In this document: positions 1-8,302 of the stretch, in pieces
How positions within the stretch are numbered: position 1 is the first letter of the stretch
Layout: each line of letters opens with the position of its first letter
DNA from: Larix sibirica
Taxonomy: Eukaryota > Streptophyta > Pinopsida > Pinales > Pinaceae
Direction: 5' to 3'
DNA length: 10,775 nucleotides
Assembly (NCBI GenBank): GCA_004151065.3
Contig: NWUY0300028508.1
Span: forward strand, 36,669-47,443
Notes under the pieces: generated by a model
Seen by the model: only the letters and a program-made list of their open reading frames with translations
Told to the model about the DNA's origin: nothing
Database searches by the model: none
Program-made: the position numbers and the translations under genes

Positions 1-77
1 CTGCTCACAAAAAAATGAATTTTCTGAGCCAAATTGACAAATACTACTATGAATGAAGCATCCCATATTTAAATACA

Positions 78-770
78 TCAAGCGGGTCCGTGAGATGCCC
101 CGCGTGGTTCCTTTTTCTTTCTTTGAACATCAATCCACCCGACAGAGTTGTTTGGTTTTGATAATATCGGGATTACAGTTACCTGCTGTGTCGAAGGGTC
201 TTCTGCGTTGTTCTGAATGCTTAAATCTGCTTCCTTGTCACTGTTTGAGTGCTCGAATTTATGAGGTCGCTTTTGACCTCCCATGCCTAAAGAATAAACC
301 ATTGCTCTTTCATTGAGATTTTCACCCTCTGAAGCAGTGTTGGGGGCTTCTGGAATCATGTCAAAATCCAGAGCAGAATGTGGCAGAGACAAATCAGGAG
401 GGACGGGGGTGCTTTTGGGGTAGCCAGTCTTCTGCGTGGTCGGGGTCTTCTTGCTTTTTCACCTTCATGCTAGCCTTGTGGTCGTCTTTGAGAGGAAGAG
501 ATTGGGGCTGATGGGAAAGCTTCATGGATATGCCCTGGTTGTTAACAGGAATGACATATGAACGTTGTATTCTCATAGTCTAAGACTTGCAGATGGGGTT
601 TGCTTCCTCCCCAATCTATTGTAACTTTTGATTATTGAAAATGGTTTTCTAACCTTTTTTTAGCTATAATTTAGCAAAAGTGACCAACGCTTTTAGAGAC
701 AAGTTCATGCATTAGTTAGAAGACTTTTTCCATGGTTGTAGCTTCCTTAAATAGTAAATTCCAAAACAGT
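78..770 (-). pseudogene. Decayed LINE ORF1 (end of DUF4283, CCHC knuckle, C-terminal tail)
   Basis: Remnant of a plant L1 LINE ORF1, the nucleic-acid-binding protein of the retrotransposon particle. Reading down from about 770, one frame holds for some 230 bp: LFWN (758-769), GHFC (about 674-685), VTIDWGGSK, LDYENTTF (LDYE at 572-583) and CHSC (545-556). The knuckle has CX2CX4HX4 spacing, but Phe stands where the last Cys is expected. In-frame TAA codons lie at 716-718, 671-673, 632-634 and 542-544. After the knuckle the product continues in a second frame (394-576, lysine-rich and acidic, HAEDWLPQK) and then a third (78-392, starting around STPVPPDLS and ending at a stop at 78), so there are at least two frameshifts. 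Traces of DUF4283 may reach to about 870, but those are weak. The subfamily differs from the ORF1 at 1472-2137. The LDYE plus CCHC context makes the family call good; the exact ends are uncertain. Confidence 0.66.
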
Positions 771-1470
771 TTGTTTTCAGGAACTTATCATAAAAACAAT
801 TTCTATATGAAAATCCTATGAGGAGTGGTTATGACAAGTAGGGTGTTTGACTGTCAAATATTGGTATACCTGCAGGAGCTTCACATATGGAGTTTACAGT
901 TATCGTTGTGAACACTGCACCAAAGCAGAGCAAGTTGCATATAGTACATGGATTGTATATCAAATTGTTATAAATACATGTAATAGTTGCAAAATTTGCA
1001 ATGTTGAAGTGTACTTCTTACGTTTAATGATAAAAATCTAAAACTTTGTGCAAGGTTAAGCAATAGCTATTGCATAGTTTCCTGGTAGGTATTTTGTTCT
1101 TTGTGATTTACGTGCTGTGGATATTGGATTACCAATTTATTTTATGCAGCAATAAATCTTTGCTTTTCTTTATGTTATTTGATCTATGCAAGTTAAATCT
1201 AAATATGTAGATTTATGGGTTTCTAATATTATTTTGTTATCCAATGCTCAAATATTTTATATTATTTATCTTATTTGATCTATGCAAATTAAATCTAAAT
1301 ATGTAGATTTATGGGTTTCTAATATTATTTTGTTACTCAATGCTCAAATATTTAATATTATTATGTTATGACTTGAATTAGGAAGTTGAGTTGAGATTTA
1401 TAGTATCCTGTTACATTGACAGGCGTTTATATCTTAGAATTTGATCATCTATGTTTTTTCTAGATTGAAG
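771..1470. other. AT-rich stretch without a recognisable gene
   Basis: No convincing coding signal on either strand, apart from possible faint DUF4283 traces on the minus strand up to about 870. It contains the 96-bp tandem repeat described separately. The N at 1471 bounds it, so its relation to the sequence that follows is not secure. Confidence 0.5.
1181..1372. repeat. 96-bp tandem duplication, two copies
   Basis: The unit starting gatctatgcaagttaaatc at 1181 recurs at 1277 with a 96-bp period. The copies differ by a few substitutions near the start (agtt/aatt) and in the second half (tatcc/tactc), plus small AT differences at the end. The unit is AT-rich and non-coding. Two copies suggest a local duplication, not a satellite array. 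Confidence 0.88.
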
Positions 1471-1471
1471 N
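1471..1471. other. Single N, probable scaffold join
   Basis: The base is undetermined. The ORF1 frame on the minus strand, readable from 2137 down to ELDYE, stops being recognisable exactly here, and the sequence below is AT-rich and unrelated. A one-base gap placeholder between contigs explains this better than a simple miscalled base. Confidence 0.6.
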
Positions 1472-2137
1472 TTCATAGTCGAGTTCTTGAATATGGGACC
1501 AATCTGCCATAGTAAGGTTTGTTGCTTCCGGAAGTCCATGTTCCAAGTCCATTTCAACACAGATTCTCGTGCATGCATATTCATCTTTCCGATCAACTTT
1601 CTCGATATATTTTCCTAGGGCATTTCCGATAGCTTCTAAGGATTCGGAATTCTAGCAGTGAAGGGGTAAATGAGGGAGTCTCACGCAGACGAGAACCACA
1701 GAGGGGATGCCAAGGGTTGGGTCGAATTTCAGGGTCCATTTATTCATATAGAGTCCCTGTGGTCCCATGAAGTATGGTCCATTTCTGAAAATGAGCTCGA
1801 GATCCTGTTTGCTTTTGAACACGAATGCAAAGTATCCTTTGCCCAAAAAGAAGGATTTCACATATTCCGTGATTAAGGGTCTCCGATTCTTTTGCACCCA
1901 TTGTTCGGTAGCCTTCGGAGAGGGCCATAGTCTTGTGAACCAGCTGATCAATCCACGATCTGACAGATTGAGGGCTGTCCTGCAAGGTAGATCAACCGGT
2001 AAAGCTACCGTCGGGATCTTGTTAAGCTTCTTCAAGAACTTCTACTGAGAAGAGGAAAGAGGCTTCTTTCCCTGATTGGCTATCAAATTCAAAAAGTTGG
2101 AAAGGTCAGAAGAAGGGCTGACTGCTCCCAATGCCAT
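1472..2137 (-). pseudogene. LINE ORF1 N-terminal half with DUF4283 domain, two premature stops
   Basis: DUF4283 is the N-terminal domain of plant LINE ORF1 proteins. The frame opens at ATG 2135-2137 (MALGAVSPSSDL), the first Met after an in-frame TAG, and runs about 222 codons to the N without an indel. Visible motifs are KGYFAFVFKSKQDLE, RNGPYFMGP, NKWTLKFDP, VRLPHLPLHC, AIGNALGKYI and ICVEMDLEHGLP, then HIQELDYE, which in the family comes just before the CCHC knuckle. Two TAG codons interrupt it: 2042-2044 (after SSSQ) and 1652-1654, where the family normally has the Trp that follows LPLHC. TGG to TAG is a single G-to-A change. A family Trp (vWvRLP) is also Cys here. The knuckle and C-terminus are missing because the contig ends. 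GC is clearly higher than in the flanks. It is a different subfamily from the ORF1 at 78-770. Confidence 0.82.
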
Positions 2138-2309
2138 TAGAGGTCGAGGCAAGCCCTAAAAGAGGGATATGGGAGCAAGAAAGAAAATATCCAAGAGGGA
2201 TCCCTTCAAGTAGTCGAGCACTCAGGAAAAATGTCCAGGAGGGCCAGCAACAACTACCCAGCACTACGCCCTATCCATCAAACGCTGCCTAAATCGTGAT
2301 CAGTTGCAA
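2138..2309 (-). other. Probable 5' leader of the DUF4283 LINE
   Basis: About 170 bp directly upstream of the ORF1 start on the minus strand. An in-frame TAG a few codons before the ATG shows that the ORF does not extend further. Base composition matches the LINE, not the AT-rich DNA beyond 2310, so this is likely its 5' untranslated region, ending near the hairpin. No promoter motif is recognised. Confidence 0.4.
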
Positions 2310-2426
2310 AAAGTTAGATTTAACAAAAGTTTAAGTAAACCTGAAATCCTCGTTATTGAAAATGTGCAGCTTTACACCAATAACGAGGATTTCAGGTTTA
2401 CTTAAACTTTTGTTAAATCTAACTTT
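2310..2426. repeat. Perfect 49-bp inverted repeat with 19-nt loop
   Basis: Arm 2310-2358 is the exact reverse complement of 2378-2426; the loop is 2359-2377. In addition, gaaaatgtgc (2358-2367) recurs inverted as gcacattttc (2435-2444), so the fold-back history reaches beyond the perfect arms. A transcript would form a very stable hairpin. It lies at the boundary between LINE-derived sequence and the MITE-like element. It may be a young fold-back insertion, an inverted duplication from template switching, or a sequencing or assembly fold-back. Confidence 0.95.
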
Positions 2427-2459
2427 GAATATAAGCACATTTTCAAGTAATTTGAAATT

Positions 2460-2676
2460 GGAGTGAGTTAATAAGTGATAAATTCAAAAAAAAAAGTACG
2501 TCAAGTGCTTCATTTATTTATTGAAACTTTAGTGGTTTGTGTCATTTTAAGATAAGCCAAAACTTAAATGGTAAAGTTTCATATTCAAAGTTGGTATCAT
2601 TATGAAATGATGATTTTAGAAAAAAAATCCTATTAAAATTGAGGTGAATTTCTATTGCAAAGAGGTTGAGTTTATC
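2460..2676. mobile_element. Left part of a MITE-like element (TIR at 2460-2477)
   Basis: The first 18 bases, 2460-2477 (ggagtgagttaataagtg), are the exact inverse of 8626-8643, and the similarity continues imperfectly into aaattcaaa. The body is AT-rich and non-coding. It is interrupted at the LINE target site (2658-2676). With the right part at 8318-8643 the uninterrupted element would be about 540 bp. No target-site duplication of its own was found at its outer ends, so the superfamily is undetermined. Confidence 0.6.
2658..2676. repeat. LINE target-site copy 1 (left side, duplicated unit)
   Basis: The 19-mer caaagaggttgagtttatc is followed by T8 (2677-2684), the reverse complement of a LINE poly(A) tail. 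The same 19-mer occurs at 3286-3304 and 8299-8317. Confidence 0.85.
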
Positions 2677-3152
2677 TTTTTTTTCAATGGAACAAAACAT
2701 ACTTTTGTTATTCCTTAGAATAAAAAAGTATTATATCTTGTGTTGGATCAAGATGGAAGCTGATCATTGAGTACATGAAACTAGGCCAAAAACATAGCGC
2801 CATAAAAAAGAAATACAGTCAAAAATATGATGTCAGATAATACACCATATAACAAGATATGGAGACTATTCATCAAAGATTGGATAGCTCCCTCCATCTG
2901 ATATTTTATCCTCCCAAAATTCAGCCCAATGAAGTATCCCTTTAGTACCTTTCAAAGCTTCCTTAGAGAGGAAATCAACCAACCTATTTTGTTCTCTATA
3001 TATATGACCGAGCTTCATAAACTTAAAGTTTTTTAAATCCTTGATTATTCATTTGCACCAGGGGTTGAGATTGATGACCTGAAGTTTATATGCACCCTCT
3101 TCCCATTTGATGGTAACTCTTGAGTCACCAAAAATAGATAATGACACAGTAC
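2677..3152 (-). pseudogene. LINE ORF2 3' end, copy A: RNase H C-terminal part plus 3' UTR
   Basis: The plus-strand T8 at 2677-2684 is the poly(A) tail, so the element points left. Coding runs from 3152 to a TAG at 2866-2868, with about 180 bp of 3' UTR below it. The reading is SLSIFGDSRVTIKW (third catalytic Asp in GDSR), VINLNPWC, an in-frame TGA, FKFMKLGHIYREQNR, LVDFLSKEALKG (last acidic position of RNase H) and SYPIFDE followed by the stop. This copy keeps one frame from GDSR to the end, while copies B and C carry two extra bases (tatatatttgacc against tatatatgacc) that shift the frame. It therefore shows the natural ORF2 C-terminus best. Above 3152 the LINE similarity stops abruptly without a target-site copy. 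Confidence 0.8.
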
Positions 3153-3182
3153 GAAAGATGTAAATGGTAAAGTTTCATGTTC

Positions 3183-3782
3183 AAGCCAAAACTTAAATGG
3201 TAAAGTTTCATGTTCAAAGTTCTTATCATTATGAAATGATGATTTTAGAAAAAATTCCTATTAAAATTGAGGTGAATTTCCATTGCAAAGAGGTTGAGTT
3301 TATCTTTTTTTTCAGTGGAAAAAAACATACTTTTGTTATTCCTTAGAATAAAAAAGTATTACATCTTGTGTTGGATCAAGCTGGAAGCTGATCATTGAGT
3401 ACATGAAACTAGGCCAAAAACATAGCGGCATCAAAAAGAAATACAGTCAAAAATCTGATGTCAGATAATACACCATATAACAAGATATGGAGACTATTCA
3501 TCAAAGATTGGATAGCTCCCTCCATCTGATATTTTATCCTCTTAAAATTCAGCCTAGTGAAGTATCCCTTTAGTACCTTTCAAAGGTTCCTTAGAGAGGA
3601 AATCAACCAACCTGCTTTGTTCTCTATATATATTTGACCGAGCTTCAAAAACTTAAAGTTTTTTAAATCCTTGATTATTCTGTTGCACCAAGGGTTGAGA
3701 TTGATGACCTGAATTTTATATGCACCCTCTGCCCATTTGATGGTAACTCTTGAGTCACCAAAAATAGATAATGACACAGTAC
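3183..3782. repeat. Second copy of the ~600-bp direct duplication
   Basis: Partner of 2554-3152. Alignment ends at gacacagtac (3773-3782); beyond this the LINE continues here while copy 1 returns to flank sequence. Because both copies share the target site and the same LINE junction, they descend from one insertion followed by duplication of the junction, not from two insertions. Confidence 0.9.
3286..3304. repeat. LINE target-site duplication, left copy
   Basis: The 19-mer caaagaggttgagtttatc sits directly before the T8 tract at 3305-3312. Its match at 8299-8317 lies directly after a 5'-truncated LINE end, as target-primed reverse transcription predicts. Confidence 0.88.
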
Positions 3783-4198
3783 CAAAATGTTGGCTGATCT
3801 ACAAAGTATCCATAAGGCTAGTATCTCAACCTTCATATTAGTACCTAAACCATAACAAAGCTTGAAACATAATTTTTGTTTTTCATTGATATGAAGAACT
3901 GCTCCGGCTGCACACCAACCTTCCTAAGCGGCCCCATCAAAAAAACCCAGAGCTCAATGATAAGAGATCAGAATTGGTTTCCTTATCTTGTATATTTTTT
4001 GTTTGTCTTTAATAAAATCATCCACCCAGTGGCAAATCTGTGTAACAATAGCATCCTGGGGAGCTAAAGTATTTTCAAAAATGTAGTCATTTCTTACTTT
4101 CCAAATTCGCCAAGATACTATAGCAGGAAGGAAGTCGAATTCTTTGTAAGAATTTTGCCAAACTTTGCATATTTTATCAAAATGTTCTCCTTGCCAAA
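3369..4198. repeat. 830-bp near-identical direct repeat, first copy
   Basis: Aligns without gaps to 7473-8302 at a constant offset of 4104. By eye only two substitutions were seen, at 3506 (g against t at 7610) and 3526 (c against t at 7630). It consists of LINE sequence from the 3' UTR up into the region between zf-RVT and RNase H. Confidence 0.95.
3560..3950 (-). other. RNase H domain of the LINE (frameshifted)
   Basis: Many plant L1 elements carry a C-terminal RNase H. Here FFDGAA (first Asp, 3936-3938), AAGAVL and KVEILALW (catalytic Glu) are in the zf-RVT frame, then LSIFGDSRVTIKW (Asp) is in a second frame, and IYREQ plus VDFLSKE in a third. An in-frame TGA (3954-3956) sits just before ALGFFDGAA where a Trp is plausible, and a TAG (3924-3926) follows GAA where Gln is usual; both fit single transitions. 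Copies B and C share the 2-bp insertion that causes the last shift. Confidence 0.82.
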
Positions 4199-4214
4199 CA
4201 TGAGATAAATTGAG

Positions 4215-4450
4215 AGAAGTAATGATCTTTTTCCATATCACAGATGTATAGCTGCAATTGATCAAAAGATGATTTACAGATTCTTCATCTACATTACAGA
4301 GAAGGCAGATGTTAGGACCTTGCCATCCTTTCTTTTGAAGATTGTCCCAAGTCTTAAGGTTGTTTTGTAGCGCAAACCACATAAAGAATTTGAACTTTAG
4401 TGGAATATTCCAATTCCAAAGTGCATTGAACCACCAATTCTGTACAATAT
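4215..4450 (-). other. zf-RVT zinc-binding domain of the LINE
   Basis: This reads NWWFNALWNWNIPLKFKFF, LQNNLKTWDNL, CLLC (4296-4307), then ESVNHLLINC and VIWKKI. The pattern W-x-IP-K-KFF, T-x-x-NL, CxxC, HLxxxC and a terminal VW/IW is that of zf-RVT, the domain downstream of RT in plant LINEs. It is intact as written, in the frame shared with the start of RNase H and shifted relative to RT. Confidence 0.88.
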
Positions 4451-5497
4451 AGAGATTTTCCTTGACAATGGTTGTATATGTAGATTTGGTAGTAATAGAA
4501 ACAGTTTCAAGATTTGAGGTCCAAATGATGGATTCAAGGCAGTTGTTTAGTTGTTTATTCTTCAGCCAATAGCATTGAGACAAGAGATAAAATTATTCCA
4601 AATAGTGGACCACACACCACCCATACCAAGCTCAGCTGCATTGTACCAGTAGTTATTTTCCTCATTTATCGAGCTGGGATTTTTTATATCAACTAAAGTA
4701 TTGCACCCAATGTATGTAAGATATTGAATAATATCAGTAGGAAGTTTATAATATTCACCCATGCCAATAATATGATCAAAACATGTAATTGCATCTTTGT
4801 CATTCCCAACTTTCCAAGAAAAATCTTTACCCATCCATTTATAGACTTTGAGGAATCCTTGCCAAATTGGAGATGTATCCCTTCCATTTTTCTTTCCATT
4901 TATGATCCAATCCAAACAATTTTTTCTGATATATTTTGCTTTCAAGACCTGATACCAAAGGTTGTTACCAAATATCCCTCGCCAAAAAAATTTCATCCTT
5001 AAAGCCATACTGAACCAACTTAAATTTTTGATACCCCATCCTCCAAAATATTTTGGAGTGGATAGTCTGGTCCAACTTTCCATAACTAATTTACTTGTGT
5101 CGAGACCACCAAACCACAAAAAGTTAAAGATAAGTTTTCTCATATAGCTGAGAATGGATCTCAAAACCTGGAGAAGGGAAAACCAATAGACATGGATACT
5201 AGTTAAAACTATTTTAATGAGGGTAAGCCTACCACCAATAGAGAGTAGCATGAATGACCAGTTATTAATTCTACTTTCAAATTTCCTGAGGAGCCATTGC
5301 CAATACTTGGAGACATAACTATTGGGTTTTAGAAAAAATCCTAGATATTTGAATCTATACACAATTTACAGGACAGAGTAAGGAAGGATTTCTCTCATAG
5401 AATCCAAATCATCGTTATTTATGTTATGTGAGAAAAGGTTGGACTTTTTCACACTAACCTTCATTCCCGAGGCCAAGCAGAAAAGATGAATAATACT

Positions 5498-6240
5498 CTA
5501 AAATGTGTCTCATTCCTCCATAGACTCAGATCCAAAGATTAATACGTCATCAACGAAGAATAGGTGTGTAATATAGACTGCAAAAGAAATTTTAACACCT
5601 CTAATTTAACCTTTTTTTGCATCCAAAATAAGCCTCGTGAGGTCTTCAGTAATAAGGAGAAAAATCAGCAGAGAAAGTGGATAGCCTTGACGAATTCCAT
5701 TGCTACTTTTGAAGAATGATGTAGCACCATTAATTAAAACTACATATTGTGTCGAGGACACACATGCAAGGATCCAGTTAATGACGAGCAGAGGCAATCC
5801 AATTTGGATTAAAACCAGTCTTAAAAAGACCCAATTTATCCGATCAAAAGCTTTCTCTAAATCCCTTTTTAATAGTAATGCTCTCAACTTCTTATATTTA
5901 ATGGAGTGAATTGCTTCTTGTGCAATACCAATAACATTGAGGATCTGTTGATCGGGGAGGAAACCGAACTGTTCGACAGATAGAAATCTTGAAAGATATG
6001 GCTTGATTCTGATAATCTTTGAGATTAATTTGTAGGCCAGATTACATAATGCTATAGGTCTGAAATCAAATAAGTTGATTGGTTTATTGCATTTGGGTAT
6101 CAATGCGAGGAAAGTAGAATTGAGGGCACCTGAAAAAAATCCTTTAATCCTAGAAAAATCAACCATATTTAATACATCCTGGCCCATTAGATCAAAGAAA
6201 TGTGTGAAAAGTTCCATTGTCTAGCCATCCAGACCAGGGC
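5498..6240 (-). other. Reverse transcriptase core of the LINE
   Basis: The L1-clade RT fingers and palm lie here, inside the ORF2 pseudogene. Both halves of the active site are present: the motif A Asp (RDLEKAFD) and the Asp pair in FVDD, a variant of YADD common in plant LINEs. Motif B reads GIRQGYPLS, where many relatives have Cys instead of Tyr. The PGRQ-type turn reads PDQQ. Stops at 6221 and 5606 flank or split the domain, and two more (5510, 5498) follow FVDD. Confidence 0.88.
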
Positions 6241-7085
6241 TTTTTTCCTCCGAAAATAGATGTAGAGCCACTTCAATTTCATTCACAGTAACCTCCTTTC
6301 CAACACCAATACCATCCTCCTCTTTAAGAAAAATTGGAAACAACTTGATAATTTAAAGCTGTGCTTCAAGAGAACTATGATCCTTGATCCTATATATAGT
6401 TTTGAAATGACTAACAACAAGTCTTTGTAGTTCATATTGACCTTTGATTTCTACCCTAGTATTATCATATAGTTCCCAAATTGCATTGGAGTTCCTTCTC
6501 TCTGAGGCAAAAGTATGAACTTTTTTTGTATTATTATCTCCTAATTTAATCAAAAGTGCTCGATGTTTTAGCCGCCATGCCATTTCCTCTTGCTTGATAA
6601 ACTGATCTTTTTTGTCTTCAAGGGATTGGATCCTAGTTTTATCTTCTGCTGAAATAGAGTAGTCCTCAGTTTTAGTATAGAGGAGACGAAATTGATTTTG
6701 AATTGAGAGATAATCCTCATTTTCTTCGAGCTTATTTTCTTGAGCCCACCTTTCAACTCTCCCTTTGAGAAACTGTAATTTATAAACCAGAAAGTCCTTA
6801 GGATTGAGAGAATCATCATTTTAGATATTATTCAATGAATGTTTGACAAGATCACAAAAATATTCATCCAATAACCAAGAGCTATTAAACTTGAAGGGAT
6901 ATTTTAAGTTGGGAAGCACACCATCAAATTGCAACAAAATGGGCTAATGATCTGATATTTTTGTATGCTCCACCCAAGTTCTTATTCTCTGTACACTTTG
7001 AAGGAGGGAAGACTTTAAAATAAATTTGTCGAGTCTTCTCTAAATCCCATCAATACCACTTCGACCATTTGTCCATGTTGTTTCT

Positions 7086-7471
7086 TATTTAAATGAGTCC
7101 CGGGACTTTATTAGTTGGATAATTGAGATAAAGCATAGCATATAATAATTTAAGCCGAGTGCTTATTATTTTTAAATATCTAAAGAACATACAGTTCTAT
7201 TATCAAGAGCTATTGCTCAAGAGTGGAGTTAACCTAAGTGAAAAGGGGTATACTCCATGTACTTTGGAAAGAGATTTAACTCCATATGACTACTAGCACA
7301 TCTGCATGATGGGTATGTTGATGGATCATTCTATGGGTATTAGTGGAATTTTCTAGGTGATCAACAACTTTCAATTTATTGCATGATTTATTAAAACATA
7401 AACTTATATATTATTTGCATACCATGTCATTTAATACATGTATAATATATTTAACAATAATAGGTCTCCAT
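7086..7471. other. Unassigned AT-rich sequence between LINE break and N
   Basis: About 385 bp with no recognisable coding or RNA feature. The change from LINE to this sequence near 7085 is abrupt. A weak inverted pair (tggagttaa near 7224 and ttaactcca near 7278) was seen and is probably chance. It may be the flank of a LINE at another locus. Confidence 0.45.
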
Positions 7472-7472
7472 N
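7472..7472. other. Single N, probable scaffold join
   Basis: Directly after this base the sequence restarts inside a LINE 3' end that nearly duplicates 3369-4198. A contig join, with a one-base placeholder over unresolved overlap, is the simplest reading. Confidence 0.65.
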
Positions 7473-8302
7473 TGTTGGATCAAGCTGGAAGCTGATCATT
7501 GAGTACATGAAACTAGGCCAAAAACATAGCGGCATCAAAAAGAAATACAGTCAAAAATCTGATGTCAGATAATACACCATATAACAAGATATGGAGACTA
7601 TTCATCAAATATTGGATAGCTCCCTCCATTTGATATTTTATCCTCTTAAAATTCAGCCTAGTGAAGTATCCCTTTAGTACCTTTCAAAGGTTCCTTAGAG
7701 AGGAAATCAACCAACCTGCTTTGTTCTCTATATATATTTGACCGAGCTTCAAAAACTTAAAGTTTTTTAAATCCTTGATTATTCTGTTGCACCAAGGGTT
7801 GAGATTGATGACCTGAATTTTATATGCACCCTCTGCCCATTTGATGGTAACTCTTGAGTCACCAAAAATAGATAATGACACAGTACCAAAATGTTGGCTG
7901 ATCTACAAAGTATCCATAAGGCTAGTATCTCAACCTTCATATTAGTACCTAAACCATAACAAAGCTTGAAACATAATTTTTGTTTTTCATTGATATGAAG
8001 AACTGCTCCGGCTGCACACCAACCTTCCTAAGCGGCCCCATCAAAAAAACCCAGAGCTCAATGATAAGAGATCAGAATTGGTTTCCTTATCTTGTATATT
8101 TTTTGTTTGTCTTTAATAAAATCATCCACCCAGTGGCAAATCTGTGTAACAATAGCATCCTGGGGAGCTAAAGTATTTTCAAAAATGTAGTCATTTCTTA
8201 CTTTCCAAATTCGCCAAGATACTATAGCAGGAAGGAAGTCGAATTCTTTGTAAGAATTTTGCCAAACTTTGCATATTTTATCAAAATGTTCTCCTTGCCA
8301 AA
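7473..8302 (-). pseudogene. 5'-truncated LINE 3' part, copy C (RNase H and linker)
   Basis: Second copy of the 830-bp repeat, in minus orientation. It has the same broken RNase H as copy B, including FFDGAA, KVEILALW, GDSRVTIKW and the 2-bp insertion. The ORF2 stop equivalent is near 7598. Its upper end at about 8302 is a true 5' truncation point, because a 19-bp copy of the target site starts at 8299, overlapping the LINE by the microhomology caaa. Its 3' tail is missing because the block starts at the N. Confidence 0.87.

Larger units (their letters stand above)
2554..3152. repeat. First copy of a ~600-bp direct duplication (MITE flank plus LINE 3' end)
   Basis: Matches 3183-3782 at an offset of 628-630 bp. 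It covers the flank starting aagccaaaacttaaatgg, the 19-bp target site, the T8 tract and the LINE 3' end. Over the compared stretch the two copies differ by scattered substitutions of roughly 5% plus small indels. Between the units, aaatggtaaagtttcat (from 3162 and again from 3195) is present an extra time, so the junction is itself a short repeat of the flank. Confidence 0.9.
3305..7085 (-). mobile_element. 5'-truncated L1-type LINE (copy B)
   Basis: A non-LTR retrotransposon in minus orientation: poly(A) tail as T8 at 3305-3312, 3' UTR to about 3493, ORF2 above. It holds the end of the endonuclease, the reverse transcriptase, zf-RVT and RNase H, in the order known for plant L1 elements. Recognisable LINE sequence ends near 7085 inside the endonuclease (TWTNG), so the first part of ORF2 and all of ORF1 are absent. 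No copy of the left target site is found near 7085, which is odd for a simple insertion and matters for the assembly question raised in the findings. Confidence 0.85.
3494..7085 (-). pseudogene. LINE ORF2 polyprotein pseudogene (endonuclease end, RT, zf-RVT, RNase H)
   Basis: ORF2 supplies nicking and target-primed reverse transcription. In one frame from 7085 to 4562 (about 840 codons) no indel is needed. Endonuclease end: TWTNG and SDH (6947-6955). RT: LIPK, FRPIALCN, EQFGFLPDQQI, motif A RDLEKAFDRINW (Asp at 5861-5863), motif B NGIRQGYPLS (about 5680-5701) and the catalytic box FVDD (5546-5557), with KYLGFFL downstream. Nine stops interrupt this frame, at 7040, 6944, 6821, 6353, 6221, 5606, 5510, 5498 and 5366. 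A frameshift lies near 4562-4583, after which zf-RVT and the start of RNase H are in the next frame. Two more shifts split RNase H, near 3782-3800 and near 3632. Catalytic residues of RT survive but the gene is dead. By homology to copy A, the natural stop is near 3494-3496. Confidence 0.9.

Noticed and set aside
847-1041. Plus-strand open frame with CxxC pairs suggesting a zinc finger
   Set aside because: Short, AT-driven and irregularly spaced. It lies where weak minus-strand LINE ORF1 traces may run, and nothing else supports a gene.
1670-2048. Plus-strand open frames opposite the DUF4283 region
   Set aside because: Antisense shadows of the LINE ORF1, whose minus-strand motifs are clear.
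3876-4067. Plus-strand 63-residue frame, repeated identically at 7980-8171
   Set aside because: Antisense of the LINE RNase H region. Its duplication only reflects the 830-bp repeat.
6568-6819. Minus-strand frame of 83 residues between endonuclease and RT
   Set aside because: Out of frame with the ORF2 reading that continues through this segment; a basic, low-complexity shadow.
3305-7085. A domesticated reverse transcriptase, DGR or retron-like system
   Set aside because: Many stops and frameshifts, the standard plant L1 domain order and no accessory RNA or template repeat; a dead LINE explains it fully.
3369-8302. Two 830-bp direct repeats around a reverse transcriptase, resembling an LTR retrotransposon
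   Set aside because: The repeats are LINE coding sequence (RNase H and linker), do not show TG...CA ends, and lack a primer-binding site or polypurine tract. There is no gag, protease or integrase, and the domain order is that of a non-LTR element.
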